DNA from: Halomonas elongata DSM 2581
GTDB lineage: Bacteria > Pseudomonadota > Gammaproteobacteria > Pseudomonadales > Halomonadaceae
Length of the DNA stretch: 64,000 nucleotides
Assembly: GCF_000196875.2 (NCBI RefSeq)
Contig: NC_014532.2
Coordinates: 372,001 to 436,000, forward strand
Direction: 5' to 3'
Below the pieces are notes generated by a model. It was given only the letters and a program-made list of their open reading frames with translations. It made no database searches and was not told the DNA's origin. How positions within the stretch are numbered: position 1 is the first letter of the stretch; each line of letters begins with the position of its first letter. The position numbers and the translations under genes are program-made. This document shows, in pieces, positions 30,121 through 38,570 of this stretch.

Positions 30121-30175
30121 GGGCGCTCCTGTACCTGGTGAAGTCGGGGAATTATATCAAGGCCACGCCGAGGGC

Positions 30176-30198
30176 GGGGCTATCGTGCCGATAGCCCC
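30176..30198 (-). terminator. Hairpin between tas-like gene and yaaA
   Basis: GGGGCTATCG and CGATAGCCCC form a perfect 10-bp stem with a 3-nt loop. No T-run follows on the minus strand, so it may be an attenuating or mRNA-stabilising stem. Confidence 0.45.
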
Positions 30199-30209
30199 GG
30201 GCATATCGG

Positions 30210-31241
30210 TCAGGGGCAGGGGTTGGGCAGGCGTCGATGGACGTCCTCGATGGCGTCCAGCACCTCGTCGCTCAGACGCAGTGACTCGCTGGCCAGGTTG
30301 CTCTCGAGCTGGGCCATGGTGGTGGCGCCGATGATGTTGCTGGTCAGGAAGGGGCGGGAGTTCACGAAGGCCAGGGCCATCTGGGCCGGGTCGAGGTCGT
30401 GCTCCCGGGCGATTTCCACATAGGCTCGGACCGCCTGCTCGGCCTGCGGCGACGTATAACGCTGGAAGCGTTCATAGCGCGTCAGACGAGCGCCCTCGGG
30501 GCGTGCGCCGTCAAGATACTTGCCGGACAACACCCCGAAACCCAGCGGGGAATAGGCCAGCAAGCCGACGTTTTCGCGATGGGCGATCTCGGCCAGGCCG
30601 ACCTCGAAGGTGCGATTGAGCAGGCTGTAGGGATTCTGCACCGAGGCGACGCGGGGCAGGCCCAGGCGGTCGGCCAGGCGCAGGGCATGCATCACGCCCC
30701 AGGGTGTCTCGTTGGACAACCCCACGGCACGTACCTTGCCGGCCTTCACCAGTTCCTGAAGCGCCGAGAGGCTCTCTTCCAGGGCGATGGCGTCTTCTTC
30801 TTCATCGGGCTCGTAGCCGAGGCGACCGAAGAAGTTGCTGCGCCGGTCGGGCCAATGCAGCTGATAGAGGTCGACATAATCCGTCTGCAGACGCGTCAGG
30901 CTGGCATCGATGGCTTGATGGATCTGCTCCCGGGTCAAGCGCGAACCGCCGCGCAGGTGGGCGAGCCCCGGCCCGGCCACCTTGGTGGCGAGGATGATGT
31001 CGTCTCGGGAACCGCGCGAGGCGAGCCAGCTACCGATATAGCTCTCGGTGCGACCTTGTGTCGCGGCGTCGGGGGGCACGGGGTACATCTCGGCGGTATC
31101 GATGAAGTCGATGCCGAAGGACACCGCCCGGTCGAGTTGTTCGTGGGCTTCGGCTTCGCTGTTCTGCTCGCCGAAGGTCATGGTGCCAAGGCATAACCGA
31201 CTGACCTCGATACCGGTGTTGCCCAGGGGGCGCGTATGCAT
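30210..31241 (-). CDS. tas: Aldo/keto reductase, Tas-like
   Basis: A 343-residue NADP(H)-dependent aldo-keto reductase. The N-terminal LCLGTMTFGEQNSEAEAHEQ and IDTAEMYPVPPDAATQG segments match E. coli Tas closely. The catalytic tetrad of the family is seen as Asp and Tyr in FIDTAEMY, Lys in ILATKVAG and His in YQLHWPDR; the cofactor site includes LLAYSPLGFGVLSGKYL. Tas was found as a suppressor of tyrosine auxotrophy; the physiological substrate is uncertain. Confidence 0.88.
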   Translation of the reverse strand: MHTRPLGNTGIEVSRLCLGTMTFGEQNSEAEAHEQLDRAVSFGIDFIDTAEMYPVPPDAATQGRTESYIGSWLASRGSRDDIILATKVAGPGLAHLRGGSRLTREQIHQAIDASLTRLQTDYVDLYQLHWPDRRSNFFGRLGYEPDEEEDAIALEESLSALQELVKAGKVRAVGLSNETPWGVMHALRLADRLGLPRVASVQNPYSLLNRTFEVGLAEIAHRENVGLLAYSPLGFGVLSGKYLDGARPEGARLTRYERFQRYTSPQAEQAVRAYVEIAREHDLDPAQMALAFVNSRPFLTSNIIGATTMAQLESNLASESLRLSDEVLDAIEDVHRRLPNPCP

Positions 31242-31471
31242 CCGTCACTCCTCACACAGCGGTTGGAAATCGGTTCGACAGGCATGGTAGCCGGGGGAGG
31301 CGAAGGCGTAAATGTCGAGGGGTTGAGTCGCTGCGAAGCCAAGCGTATGCTTGCCTTCCCGTTGGCACGGCGGAGTCCGAGCGGCCAGCGAGATATTGGG
31401 AACGACGCCGGACACAAGGTGGTGCTCGACGTCACTTTCGAATCGAACCTCTGGAAGCAGGATTGTTTGCC

Positions 31472-31987
31472 ATGCCACAGGCATCGTCACTGTTTACTCG
31501 GCTCGAGTACCGTCTGGCGCAACAGCTGGTACATACTCGCTGGTTGCCGCGTTCGCCGCGGACCCAGAAGCTGACCATGCATCTTTTCCAGCGATGCGCC
31601 GATGCCGGTCATCCCGCTGCCCTTGCGCAATATGGCCACATGCTGTTCCACCGTGGGGTTTCCCCTCAGGACAAGGCCCGTGGCGCACGTTATGTGATCG
31701 AAGCCGCACACGGTGGTGATACCCGCGCCCAGTTCCGCGCCGGGCAGATCCATGAGCATGGCTGTGCCCAGTACCCACGCCGCGAGGATCATGCCGTGAC
31801 CTGGTATGCCCGCGCCGGCGAGGCGGGCCATCCCCAGGCCGCCGAACGTCTGGCCCGTGCCTATCGTTGTGGCGAGCTGGGACTGCCGGTCGATGCCGAA
31901 CGCACGGCCTACTGGCAGCGCCTGGCCGATCAGCTCACCGGTGCGTTCGAGTCTCTGGACATGCATGAAGCCGGGGCGCGACACTAG
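31472..31987 (+). CDS. Sel1-repeat protein
   Basis: A 171-residue protein with tandem Sel1-like (TPR-related) repeats: AGHPAALAQYGHMLFHRG, GGDTRAQFRAGQIHEHG, AGHPQAAERLARAYRCGELG. Such solenoids mediate protein-protein contacts, often in signalling or envelope processes. No signal peptide is evident. ATG 31472 is preferred to a TTG three codons upstream. It is a single gene, divergent from tas across about 230 bp in which I see no other feature. Confidence 0.8.
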   Translation: MPQASSLFTRLEYRLAQQLVHTRWLPRSPRTQKLTMHLFQRCADAGHPAALAQYGHMLFHRGVSPQDKARGARYVIEAAHGGDTRAQFRAGQIHEHGCAQYPRREDHAVTWYARAGEAGHPQAAERLARAYRCGELGLPVDAERTAYWQRLADQLTGAFESLDMHEAGARH

Positions 31988-32068
31988 AGGGTATGTGTCT
32001 CATTGACGAGACGATGACCACTGGCCGACACGCCAGCGCGGCGGCCCTCAGCAAGGACTCTCCTCTCC

Positions 32069-32557
32069 GTGACGCTACCGACACTGCTGGATATCGAAGC
32101 GTCCGGTTTCGGACGCGGTAGTTACCCCATCGAGATCGGCCTGGCACGGGCCGATGGTAGCGTCTGTGCCTTTCTCATCCAGCCGCTCGACGAGTGGACC
32201 CACTGGGATCCCAAGGCGGAGCTTCTGCACGGCATCTCACGCAACCGCCTGCAGCGCGAAGGCTATCCGGTTCGCCAGGTGGCTTGCTGGCTCAACGACG
32301 AGCTCAGCGATATCGGTATCGCCTATAGCGATAGCTGGGGTTACGACAACACCTGGCTGTCGCTGCTGTTCCACCATGCCGGCATGCTGCCGGCCTTTCG
32401 TCTCGAGGCGTTGCGCCGGCTGCTCAGCGAAGCTCAGCTCGAGCGCTGGAGCGACACCAAGGAGACGATCATCCGCGAGCAGGGCATCCTCCGGCATCGC
32501 GCCGGCGAGGATGCCCTGTTGCTGCAGCAGACCTATCAGCGCACGCTTACGCTCTAG
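32069..32557 (+). CDS. DEDD-family 3'-5' exonuclease-like protein
   Basis: A 162-residue protein that starts with LLDIEASGFGRGSYPIEIGL, the Exo I motif (D-x-E) of RNase H-fold exonucleases. Exo II-like SWGYDNTWLS and a C-terminal HRAGEDALLL motif (H-x4-D) complete a DEDDh pattern. It resembles small uncharacterised DnaQ-like proteins rather than DNA polymerase III epsilon or RNase T. The start is a GTG, with AAGGA well upstream, so the true start is moderately certain. Its stop overlaps the converging oxidoreductase by 4 bp. Confidence 0.72.
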   Translation: MTLPTLLDIEASGFGRGSYPIEIGLARADGSVCAFLIQPLDEWTHWDPKAELLHGISRNRLQREGYPVRQVACWLNDELSDIGIAYSDSWGYDNTWLSLLFHHAGMLPAFRLEALRRLLSEAQLERWSDTKETIIREQGILRHRAGEDALLLQQTYQRTLTL

Positions 32558-33522
32558 GCGCTGCCCACTTCCAGCAGTACCTTGCCGGTATTGGCATCGG
32601 CGCGCACATGATCGTGGGCCGCCTCGGCTTCTTCGATGGGCCAGGTGCGGTCGACGAGCGGACGCAACTCGCCCGCAGCCAGGCGCGGCCAGACATGCTC
32701 GGCCAGCGCGGCGAGGATCCGGCCCTTGGCCTCCGGCGGGCGGGCGCGCAGCGTCGAGCCGATCAAGCGCTGACGCTTCATCAGCATACGGCCCATGTCC
32801 AGTTCTGCCTGACGACCGCCCATCATGCCGATCACCACCAGCCGGCCATCTTCGTTGAGCACGCGCTGGTTGTCGGCCAGGTAACTGGCGCCCACCGGAT
32901 CGAGGATCATGTCGGCACCGCCCCAGCGCTGCACGGCGTCGACGAAGCTGCCCTCGTGGCGATTCCAGCCAGCGTCGGCGCCCAACTCGCGGCAGGCGGC
33001 CAGCTTGGCTTCACTGCCCACCGTGACGAAGCACGGATAACCGAAGGCGCGGCATAGCTGGATGGCGGCCGTGCCCACGCCACTGGCACCGGCATGGAGC
33101 AGGACCCGGTCGCCGGCGCCCAGGGCACCCTCCATGAACAGGTTGAGCCAGGCGGTGGCGAAGACTTCGGGCAGGGCCGCCGCTTCGCGCAGGCTGAAAT
33201 CCTCCGGCAACGGCAGGACCTGATGGGCGTCGACCACGACCTCCTCGGCATAGCCGCCGCCGGCCAGCAAGGCGCAGACGGGCTGGCCGACGCTCAGCCC
33301 GCGAACGTCATCACCGAGCTCGGTGATCGTGCCGCTGACTTCCAGGCCGAGTACGGTGGAAGCGCCGGGCGGCGGCGGATAATGACCGGCACGCTGCATC
33401 AGGTCGGCGCGATTGACGTCGGCCCAGGCCACCTTCAGGCGGACTTCATGGGCGCCGGGGCCGGGAATGGCGGGTGTCTCGTCCCAGACGAGTCGTTCAT
33501 CGTCGTGTCGGATGGCTCGCAT
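32554..33522 (-). CDS. NAD(P)H quinone oxidoreductase, PIG3 family
   Basis: A 322-residue MDR-superfamily enzyme of the PIG3/TIGR02824-like group. GroES-fold motifs VNRADLMQRAGHYPPPPGAS and LGLEVSGTITELGDDV are followed by the Rossmann motif LLHAGASGVGTAAIQLC. There are no zinc-binding cysteines. Family members reduce quinones with NADPH. It is 10 bp downstream of the LOG gene and probably co-transcribed with it. Confidence 0.87.
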   Translation of the reverse strand: MRAIRHDDERLVWDETPAIPGPGAHEVRLKVAWADVNRADLMQRAGHYPPPPGASTVLGLEVSGTITELGDDVRGLSVGQPVCALLAGGGYAEEVVVDAHQVLPLPEDFSLREAAALPEVFATAWLNLFMEGALGAGDRVLLHAGASGVGTAAIQLCRAFGYPCFVTVGSEAKLAACRELGADAGWNRHEGSFVDAVQRWGGADMILDPVGASYLADNQRVLNEDGRLVVIGMMGGRQAELDMGRMLMKRQRLIGSTLRARPPEAKGRILAALAEHVWPRLAAGELRPLVDRTWPIEEAEAAHDHVRADANTGKVLLEVGSA

Positions 33523-33532
33523 GTGACCTCCT

Positions 33533-34093
33533 TCAGTTGACGGGGGAAGGCGTCAGGCGCTGCTCCAGCGCATCGAGCAGCTCGGTCGGTGTGGCGGCAT
33601 CGATCAGGTTGGCGCGGGTGGCGCGATCGAGGAAACCGCGTTCCACGGTGCCGTCGAGAAATGTCAGCAGGGGCGTGTAGAAGCCCTGAGTGTCGAGCAA
33701 GCCGATGGGCTTGTCATGCAGGCCCAGGTACTGCCAGGTCCAGGCTTCGAAGAGTTCCTCGAGCGTGCCGATACCGCCGGGCAGGGCGATGAAGGCATCG
33801 CTGTGGGCGGCCATGCTGGCCTTGCGTTCATGCATGTTGCGTACCCGAAGCAGCCGCGTCAGGCCCCGGTGGGCCTGTTCGCGCTCGACCAGGTGATCGG
33901 GCATCACGCCGGTGACCTCGCCGCCGGCGGCCATCACCTGGTCGGCCAGGGCGCCCATCATGCCGACCCGGGCGCCGCCATAGACCAGTGAATGGCCACG
34001 GGCGGCCAGTTCGTCGCCCAACTGTCGGGCGGCATCGAGGAAGGCCGTGTCGTTGCCGGTCCGCGAGCCGAGATAGACACAGAATGTCGACAT
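33533..34093 (-). CDS. LOG-family nucleotide monophosphate nucleosidase
   Basis: A 186-residue LOG/TIGR00730 protein with the diagnostic PGGIGTLEELFEAWTWQYLG motif and VYGGARVGMMGALAD. LOG enzymes release bases from nucleoside 5'-monophosphates, including cytokinin nucleotides. CVYLGSRTG at the N-terminus is the usual CVFCGS-type start. It belongs to a run of minus-strand genes from DUF501 to the quinone oxidoreductase. Confidence 0.88.
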   Translation of the reverse strand: MSTFCVYLGSRTGNDTAFLDAARQLGDELAARGHSLVYGGARVGMMGALADQVMAAGGEVTGVMPDHLVEREQAHRGLTRLLRVRNMHERKASMAAHSDAFIALPGGIGTLEELFEAWTWQYLGLHDKPIGLLDTQGFYTPLLTFLDGTVERGFLDRATRANLIDAATPTELLDALEQRLTPSPVN

Positions 34094-34132
34094 CCATTTC
34101 TCCTTGATCGAACCTGCCCAGGTCGGAGCCGT

Positions 34133-34633
34133 TCAGGGCAGGCAGTCGGCTACGGCGTATTCGTCGTCCAGCCAGCGACCGATGACATTGTCGCCGCACA
34201 GATGGTGGGCATACTGGGTGTGCAGGCAGCGCACCTGATCCCAGTTGGCGATGCCGCCGATGCCGCGTTCGCGCAGCACGCTCTCGTAGCCGAGGCGCTG
34301 GACCTCGTCGCGTTGCGCCGCGCTCATGTAACGCCAGCGGGCCTCGACGTAATCGGCATGGCTGCGGTGGTAGGCGTGCAGGAAGGCTGGCTCCTCGCGC
34401 AGGCGAGCTTCGAGATGCTTGATGACGCCTGCCGCCTCGATGCGTGACAGCTCGGCCTTGAGGCGTTCCGAGCACAGCCAGTAGAGGGTCGGGAAGGGAG
34501 CACCATCGACGATGGGGGCCATGCGCAGGACCAGCGGCGTGCCTTCGCCATCGGTGGCGGCCAGCGCTTCGATGCCTCGGGGAGGGCGGCCGAGCTGCTC
34601 GGTGATGATGGCCAGTTGCCGGTCGTCAGGCAT
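34133..34633 (-). CDS. DUF501 domain protein
   Basis: A 166-residue protein with the DUF501 pattern: ITEQLGRPPRGIEALAATD, then PIVDGAPFPTLYWLCSERLK, ARLREEPAFLHAYHRSHADY, and near the end GIGGIANWDQVRCLHTQYAHHL. The function is unknown. It is found beside phosphatase or enolase genes in other phyla, but not here. The start at 34633 overlaps the upstream small gene by 8 bp; an in-frame ATG at 34654 is an alternative. Confidence 0.8.
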   Translation of the reverse strand: MPDDRQLAIITEQLGRPPRGIEALAATDGEGTPLVLRMAPIVDGAPFPTLYWLCSERLKAELSRIEAAGVIKHLEARLREEPAFLHAYHRSHADYVEARWRYMSAAQRDEVQRLGYESVLRERGIGGIANWDQVRCLHTQYAHHLCGDNVIGRWLDDEYAVADCLP

Positions 34634-34952
34634 CGTGTCGGGTCGGATCACCATCGTTGTCGTCTCGTATGAACTTGTTCGAGCGGCCCACGGCGCGAAA
34701 GAAGGTCCGGTTGAGCTGTTCCGGCGTGGGCGCATAGCGCCAGTAGCGGTCACAGTAATCGACGGCCCGTGCCATCAGCACGTCGTAGAGGCGATTGAAC
34801 GGCGCATCATAATCGTAAGGGTCTTCCCCGAACAAGCGAATGTGCGGGTAGTCGGCGAAGCGCTCCATGAAGTAACGCTCCAGATCGGCTTCCACGGCGT
34901 GGTGGCGGGCGACGTTTTCCGGGTCGAGCCACAGATCGTAGCGGATGGCCAT
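34626..34952 (-). CDS. Conserved-looking small protein of unknown function
   Basis: A 108-residue acidic protein rich in aromatic residues (YDLWLDPENV, ERYFMERFADYPHIRLFGEDPYDYD, DYCDRYWRYAPTPEQLNRTFF). It has no signal peptide or membrane segment. I do not recognise the family. Its start is a double ATG; the second (34952) has better spacing to GGGAG. It overlaps the DUF501 gene by 8 bp, which suggests a shared function or at least translational coupling. Confidence 0.6.
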   Translation of the reverse strand: MAIRYDLWLDPENVARHHAVEADLERYFMERFADYPHIRLFGEDPYDYDAPFNRLYDVLMARAVDYCDRYWRYAPTPEQLNRTFFRAVGRSNKFIRDDNDGDPTRHDA

Positions 34953-35043
34953 CATCGGCTCCCTTGTGGGTGAATGGGCTCGATGTCATCGAGAGGCCGT
35001 ACGGGTGAGACAATGGGGCGACCGATTCGGCTCGAGCCTTGGC

Positions 35044-35526
35044 TCATGGGGTCGCCCGAGAACGTGACAGCAGCGCGAAGCGTGCGTTCAGCAGTGCCGC
35101 GAGGTCGTTCGGCGCGAGGCGGATTTCCAGGCCGCGGCGCCCGCCGCTGACATGGATGGCCTCCAGGGGCTCGGCGCTGGCATCGACGAAGGCGGGCAGT
35201 CGTTTCTTCTGCCCCAGTGGGCTGATGCCGCCCACCACGTAACCGGTGGCGCGCTCGGCCGCGTCGGCCTCGGCCATCCGGGCCTTGCGGGCGCCGGCGG
35301 CCCGGGCCAGGGCCTTGAGATCGAGCTGCGTGGGCACCGGGACGATAGCCATGACCAGCCGGCCGTCATCGAGACAGGCCAGCAATGTCTTGAAGACTTC
35401 CTCGGCAGGCAGCCCCAGGGCGCGCGCGGCTTCCTCGCCGTAGGCGGGGCTGCGCGGATCATGCTCGTAGGTCGCCAGCGAGAAATCCACATCGGCCTTT
35501 TCCAGAGCCTTCACCGCCGGGGTCAT
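35044..35526 (-). CDS. ybaK: Cys-tRNA(Pro)/Cys-tRNA(Cys) deacylase
   Basis: A 160-residue YbaK-type trans-editing enzyme that hydrolyses mischarged Cys-tRNA(Pro). The essential Lys is in EEVFKTLLACLDDG, and GYVVGGISPLGQKKRLP is the classical substrate-pocket motif. It has a full-length single domain. The start overlaps the stop of the upstream thioesterase gene (ATGA, 4 bp). Confidence 0.92.
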   Translation of the reverse strand: MTPAVKALEKADVDFSLATYEHDPRSPAYGEEAARALGLPAEEVFKTLLACLDDGRLVMAIVPVPTQLDLKALARAAGARKARMAEADAAERATGYVVGGISPLGQKKRLPAFVDASAEPLEAIHVSGGRRGLEIRLAPNDLAALLNARFALLSRSRATP

Positions 35527-35933
35527 GCGTCTTCGCTCTCCGTCTGCTGCAGGTGTTCCGCCAGGGCTTCGCGCAGCGAGCCTTCAAGGGGGACGGCGCG
35601 CTTGGTCTCATGATCGAAGTGGACCAATACGGTATGTCCCACATTGGTCAGTGTACCCGATTGATGCGCCTCCTGGGTCACGGTGAAGGAGCTGTTGCCG
35701 AGACGCGAAAGGTAGGTACGGATCTCGATGTCGGTGCCATAGTGCAGCTCGGCGCGATAGTCGATCTCCATGCGGGCCATGATCAGTCGCCAGCGGCGTG
35801 GGTCGAGGTCCGGGGTGAACAGCTTGAAGAGATCGTTGCGGGCCAGTTCGAACCAGGCGGGCAGTCGGGTATTGTTGACGTGGCCCAGGGCATCGGTGTC
35901 GTAGAAGGCCGGCTCGATGGTGCGTACGAACAT
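35523..35933 (-). CDS. Hotdog-fold acyl-CoA thioesterase
   Basis: A 136-residue 4HBT-type thioesterase. FYDTDALGHVNNTRLPAWFE carries the active-site Asp (residue 14) and the HVNN loop; MEIDYRAELHYGTDIEIRTYL and VLVHFDHETKRAVPL complete the fold. The substrate is probably a medium- or long-chain acyl-CoA, as for YbgC/FadM-like relatives; this is not determinable from sequence. It is translationally coupled to ybaK. Confidence 0.85.
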   Translation of the reverse strand: MFVRTIEPAFYDTDALGHVNNTRLPAWFELARNDLFKLFTPDLDPRRWRLIMARMEIDYRAELHYGTDIEIRTYLSRLGNSSFTVTQEAHQSGTLTNVGHTVLVHFDHETKRAVPLEGSLREALAEHLQQTESEDA

Positions 35934-35988
35934 GGAGGTTCCTCAGGCGTGAGCGAAGACTATAGCATTGAGTCGAGCAAGCGCTCGG

Positions 35989-36801
35989 TCAAGTCATGCC
36001 TCCGCGTCGATGTCGCCACCAGGCCTGGCCACGGGTCCAGGCCAGCAGCCAGAGGGTGGCCGCCGCGAAGCCGGCCAGGGTGCCCCAGGCGAGCCCCAGC
36101 GGAACATAGGTCAGCGAGACGCAGAGGGCATAGCACAGCAACGAGCCGAGACCGGCGGGATAGTGCTTGATGACAGTGGCGACCGGAGCGGCGCCGTGGG
36201 TCAGGTGCAGAATCACCAGGAAGGGATACATGGTCACCGGAAAGGCCGCCATCACGCCGGCCCAGGCCGAGGGCACCACATGGGCGAGACCGGTGATGAG
36301 GAAGATGATGCCGGCGGCGAGGCCGGCACGCAGTGCGAGCGCCGGCCAGGAGAAGCCGCCGCGAGGCGGGGCGGCGGCTTCCGGCACATGACGATACAGG
36401 CGCATGAAGATCAGGATCGCCGCCAGGGTGATCAGGGTACCGCCGAGGCGGTTGACGTCGAACCGGGTCAGCAGCAGGCCGGCGACGGCCCAGGCGACGA
36501 GGCCGCCAGCGGTGCCGGTGAGGACGCCCGGCAGGCCGTCACGGCGGGCACACAGCAGATAGCCGCCGCCCAGGGCCAGGGTGGCCGAGAAGCCGGCCAG
36601 GGTATGCACGGCACTTTCGGCGGCGAAGCTCGGCGAGATCTCCAGGCCGATGAAGAACAGGGCAATGGCCGTGCCCAGGGGATAGCCCGAAAGCAGGCCG
36701 GCAGCCCGGGTGCTGAGGCGCTCGGCGACGACGGAAAGCCCCAGTACGACGCCGATCGAGACCAGCAGCTTGGCCAGTTGCCAACCCAGCGGAACATCCA
36801 T
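35989..36801 (-). CDS. Multi-pass membrane protein, function unknown
   Basis: A 270-residue protein with about eight or nine hydrophobic segments, such as LLVSIGVVLGLSVVAERL, GYPLGTAIALFFIGLEISP, LAGFSATLALGGGYLLC and GLAAGIIFLITGLAHVVPSA. GYPLGTAIALFF in the first half and AFPVTMYPFLVILH in the second suggest two related halves, as in GlpM-like proteins. I cannot name a substrate. ATG 36801 follows GGGAGAAGGA; the longer reading frame upstream is a shadow of the next gene. Confidence 0.7.
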   Translation of the reverse strand: MDVPLGWQLAKLLVSIGVVLGLSVVAERLSTRAAGLLSGYPLGTAIALFFIGLEISPSFAAESAVHTLAGFSATLALGGGYLLCARRDGLPGVLTGTAGGLVAWAVAGLLLTRFDVNRLGGTLITLAAILIFMRLYRHVPEAAAPPRGGFSWPALALRAGLAAGIIFLITGLAHVVPSAWAGVMAAFPVTMYPFLVILHLTHGAAPVATVIKHYPAGLGSLLCYALCVSLTYVPLGLAWGTLAGFAAATLWLLAWTRGQAWWRHRRGGMT

Positions 36802-36829
36802 GACGTTATCCTTCTCCCTGTGAAGCGCG

Positions 36830-37276
36830 TCAGACGAGACGCAATCCTTGCTGATCCACCCAGGCGGCCTTGAGGGCGGCGTCCAGGGGCTCACGAAGGT
36901 GTTCCGGCAGGCCGGCCACAGCGGCGTCGTAGTCATCGACCTGGCGATTGCGCAGCCAGCAGTAGGCCCAGGCACAGGCCTCGTCGTCATCGGCGGGCTG
37001 CGGCCGTGCCGGCATCTGGACCAGCAGGAATACCGCCGTGCGTCCCGCCCAGAGCGGGATCTCGTCGTGTCGTTCGGCGTCGCACCAGGCTTCGAGGGTG
37101 GCGCCGCTGGGTGTTTCCTCGGGTTCGCCGAGCTTGGCGACCCGGGCGGTCTCGGCGAGAATCAGGGCCAGGCGGTCGGTGTCGCCCTGGCCGAGCGCCA
37201 GCCACTGGGCGATGACCGCTGGCAGGCCGCGGCGAACCTTGGCATAGAAGCTGCTTTGGGGCATGGTTTCATTCAT
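36830..37276 (-). CDS. Small soluble protein of unknown function
   Basis: A 148-residue protein (MPQSSFYAKVRRGLPAVIAQ near the start; ACAWAYCWLRNRQVDDYDAA later). It is Ala/Leu-rich, probably helical, without signal or membrane segment. Start choice is uncertain between ATG 37276 and ATG 37264, neither with a good ribosome site. It is 28 bp upstream of the membrane-protein gene and likely in the same transcript, and is divergent from the C-S lyase gene. Confidence 0.55.
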   Translation of the reverse strand: MNETMPQSSFYAKVRRGLPAVIAQWLALGQGDTDRLALILAETARVAKLGEPEETPSGATLEAWCDAERHDEIPLWAGRTAVFLLVQMPARPQPADDDEACAWAYCWLRNRQVDDYDAAVAGLPEHLREPLDAALKAAWVDQQGLRLV

Positions 37277-37325
37277 TCTCGAGGGCGTCGTTCGGCGCCC
37301 GATCAGGTACAAGGATGGCCTCTGC

Positions 37326-38507
37326 ATGACCTCGACATTCGATTTTGCCACGCCCATCGATCGGCGACATCCCAGCGATGGCGACTGGCCGTCGCAGAAG
37401 TGGCACCGCTTCGACGCTGACGTGCTGCCGTTATGGGTGGCCGACATGGACTTTCGTTCTCCGCCGGCGGTGATCGAGGCGCTGCGGGCCCGGGTCGATC
37501 ATGGCGTCTATGGCTATGGCCTGGTACCGAGCAGCCTGCGCGAGACGCTGTGCGAATGGAGCGCCGAACATTACGGCTGGTCCATCGAGCCCGACTGGCA
37601 ACTATGGCTGCCGGGCGTGGTACCGGCCCTGCACATGGCCAGCCTGGCGCTTACCGAGCCCGGTGACGGCGTGCTCACGGTGACGCCGATCTATCCACCT
37701 TTCCTGCAGGTGGCGCGGCGCACCGGCCGCGAGTCCCAGCAGGCCGCCATGCGGCCACCCGAGACGCCCGACGGTGACTGGCGGCTCGATCTCGAGGCCC
37801 TGGAGGCGGCCATCACACCGCGTACCCGGTTGCTGCTGTGGTGCCATCCCCACAACCCCACCGGACGCGTCTGGAGCGCCGCCGAACTGGAAGGGCTGGC
37901 GGCACTGGTCGAACGTCACGACCTGCTGGTCGTCTCCGACGAGCTGCATTGCGACCTGCTGCTCGACGACGGCGCCCGGCATCGCCCGCTGGCGGCGATG
38001 TTCCCGGCGCTTGCCGAGCGCACCCTGACGCTCTGGGCGCCTTCCAAGACCTTCAACCTGGCGGGGCTGACCACGGCCTGTGCGGTGATTCCCGACGCCG
38101 GCCTGCGCCGGCGCTTCGCCGAGCAGGCCAAGGGGCTCCAGCCCGACGGCAATGTGCTGGGCCTGGTGGCCGCCGAGGCCGCCTATCGCCATGGCGAGCC
38201 CTGGCGGCAGGCGCTGCTCGAGACCCTGCGCGGCCATCGTCGCCGGCTGGCGGAACGCGTCGCGAGCTGGCCCGGTGTGAGGATGGCCGCACCGCAGTCG
38301 ACCTATCTGGCCTGGCTGGACCTGCGCGAGGCCCCGGCGCTGCAGGACGCCGACTCGCCCCAGCAAGCCCTGCTGGAGCGCGCCGGCGTGGCCCTCTCGG
38401 ATGGCGCCGACTTCGGCTGGCCCGGCTTCGCCCGGCTCAACTTCGGCACCACCGCCGAGCAGTTGGAAGCGGCGCTGGAGCGCATGGACACGCTATTGAA
38501 AAGCTGA
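37326..38507 (+). CDS. PatB/MalY-type cysteine-S-conjugate beta-lyase
   Basis: A 393-residue fold-type I PLP enzyme. The N-terminal DVLPLWVADMDFRSPPAV and YGYGLVPSSLRE segments are diagnostic of the MalY/PatB group. CHPHNPTGRVWS and VVSDELHCDLLL bind PLP, and the Schiff-base Lys is in LWAPSKTFNLAGL. Such enzymes cleave cystathionine or other Cys conjugates to pyruvate, ammonia and thiol. ATG 37326 has AAGGATGG upstream. It converges on valS over a 12-bp inverted repeat. Confidence 0.9.
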   Translation: MTSTFDFATPIDRRHPSDGDWPSQKWHRFDADVLPLWVADMDFRSPPAVIEALRARVDHGVYGYGLVPSSLRETLCEWSAEHYGWSIEPDWQLWLPGVVPALHMASLALTEPGDGVLTVTPIYPPFLQVARRTGRESQQAAMRPPETPDGDWRLDLEALEAAITPRTRLLLWCHPHNPTGRVWSAAELEGLAALVERHDLLVVSDELHCDLLLDDGARHRPLAAMFPALAERTLTLWAPSKTFNLAGLTTACAVIPDAGLRRRFAEQAKGLQPDGNVLGLVAAEAAYRHGEPWRQALLETLRGHRRRLAERVASWPGVRMAAPQSTYLAWLDLREAPALQDADSPQQALLERAGVALSDGADFGWPGFARLNFGTTAEQLEAALERMDTLLKS

Positions 38508-38516
38508 AAGGCGAGG

Positions 38517-38554
38517 GGCAGCGCACGGCGGGATGTCTTGTGCCGTGCGCTGCC
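38517..38554. terminator. Inverted repeat between converging C-S lyase gene and valS
   Basis: GGCAGCGCACGG (38517-38528) and CCGTGCGCTGCC (38543-38554) form a perfect 12-bp stem with a 14-nt loop. There are no T-runs, so it may be an inefficient bidirectional terminator or an mRNA end-protecting stem. Confidence 0.5.
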
Positions 38555-38570
38555 AGCGACGTACAGCGAT

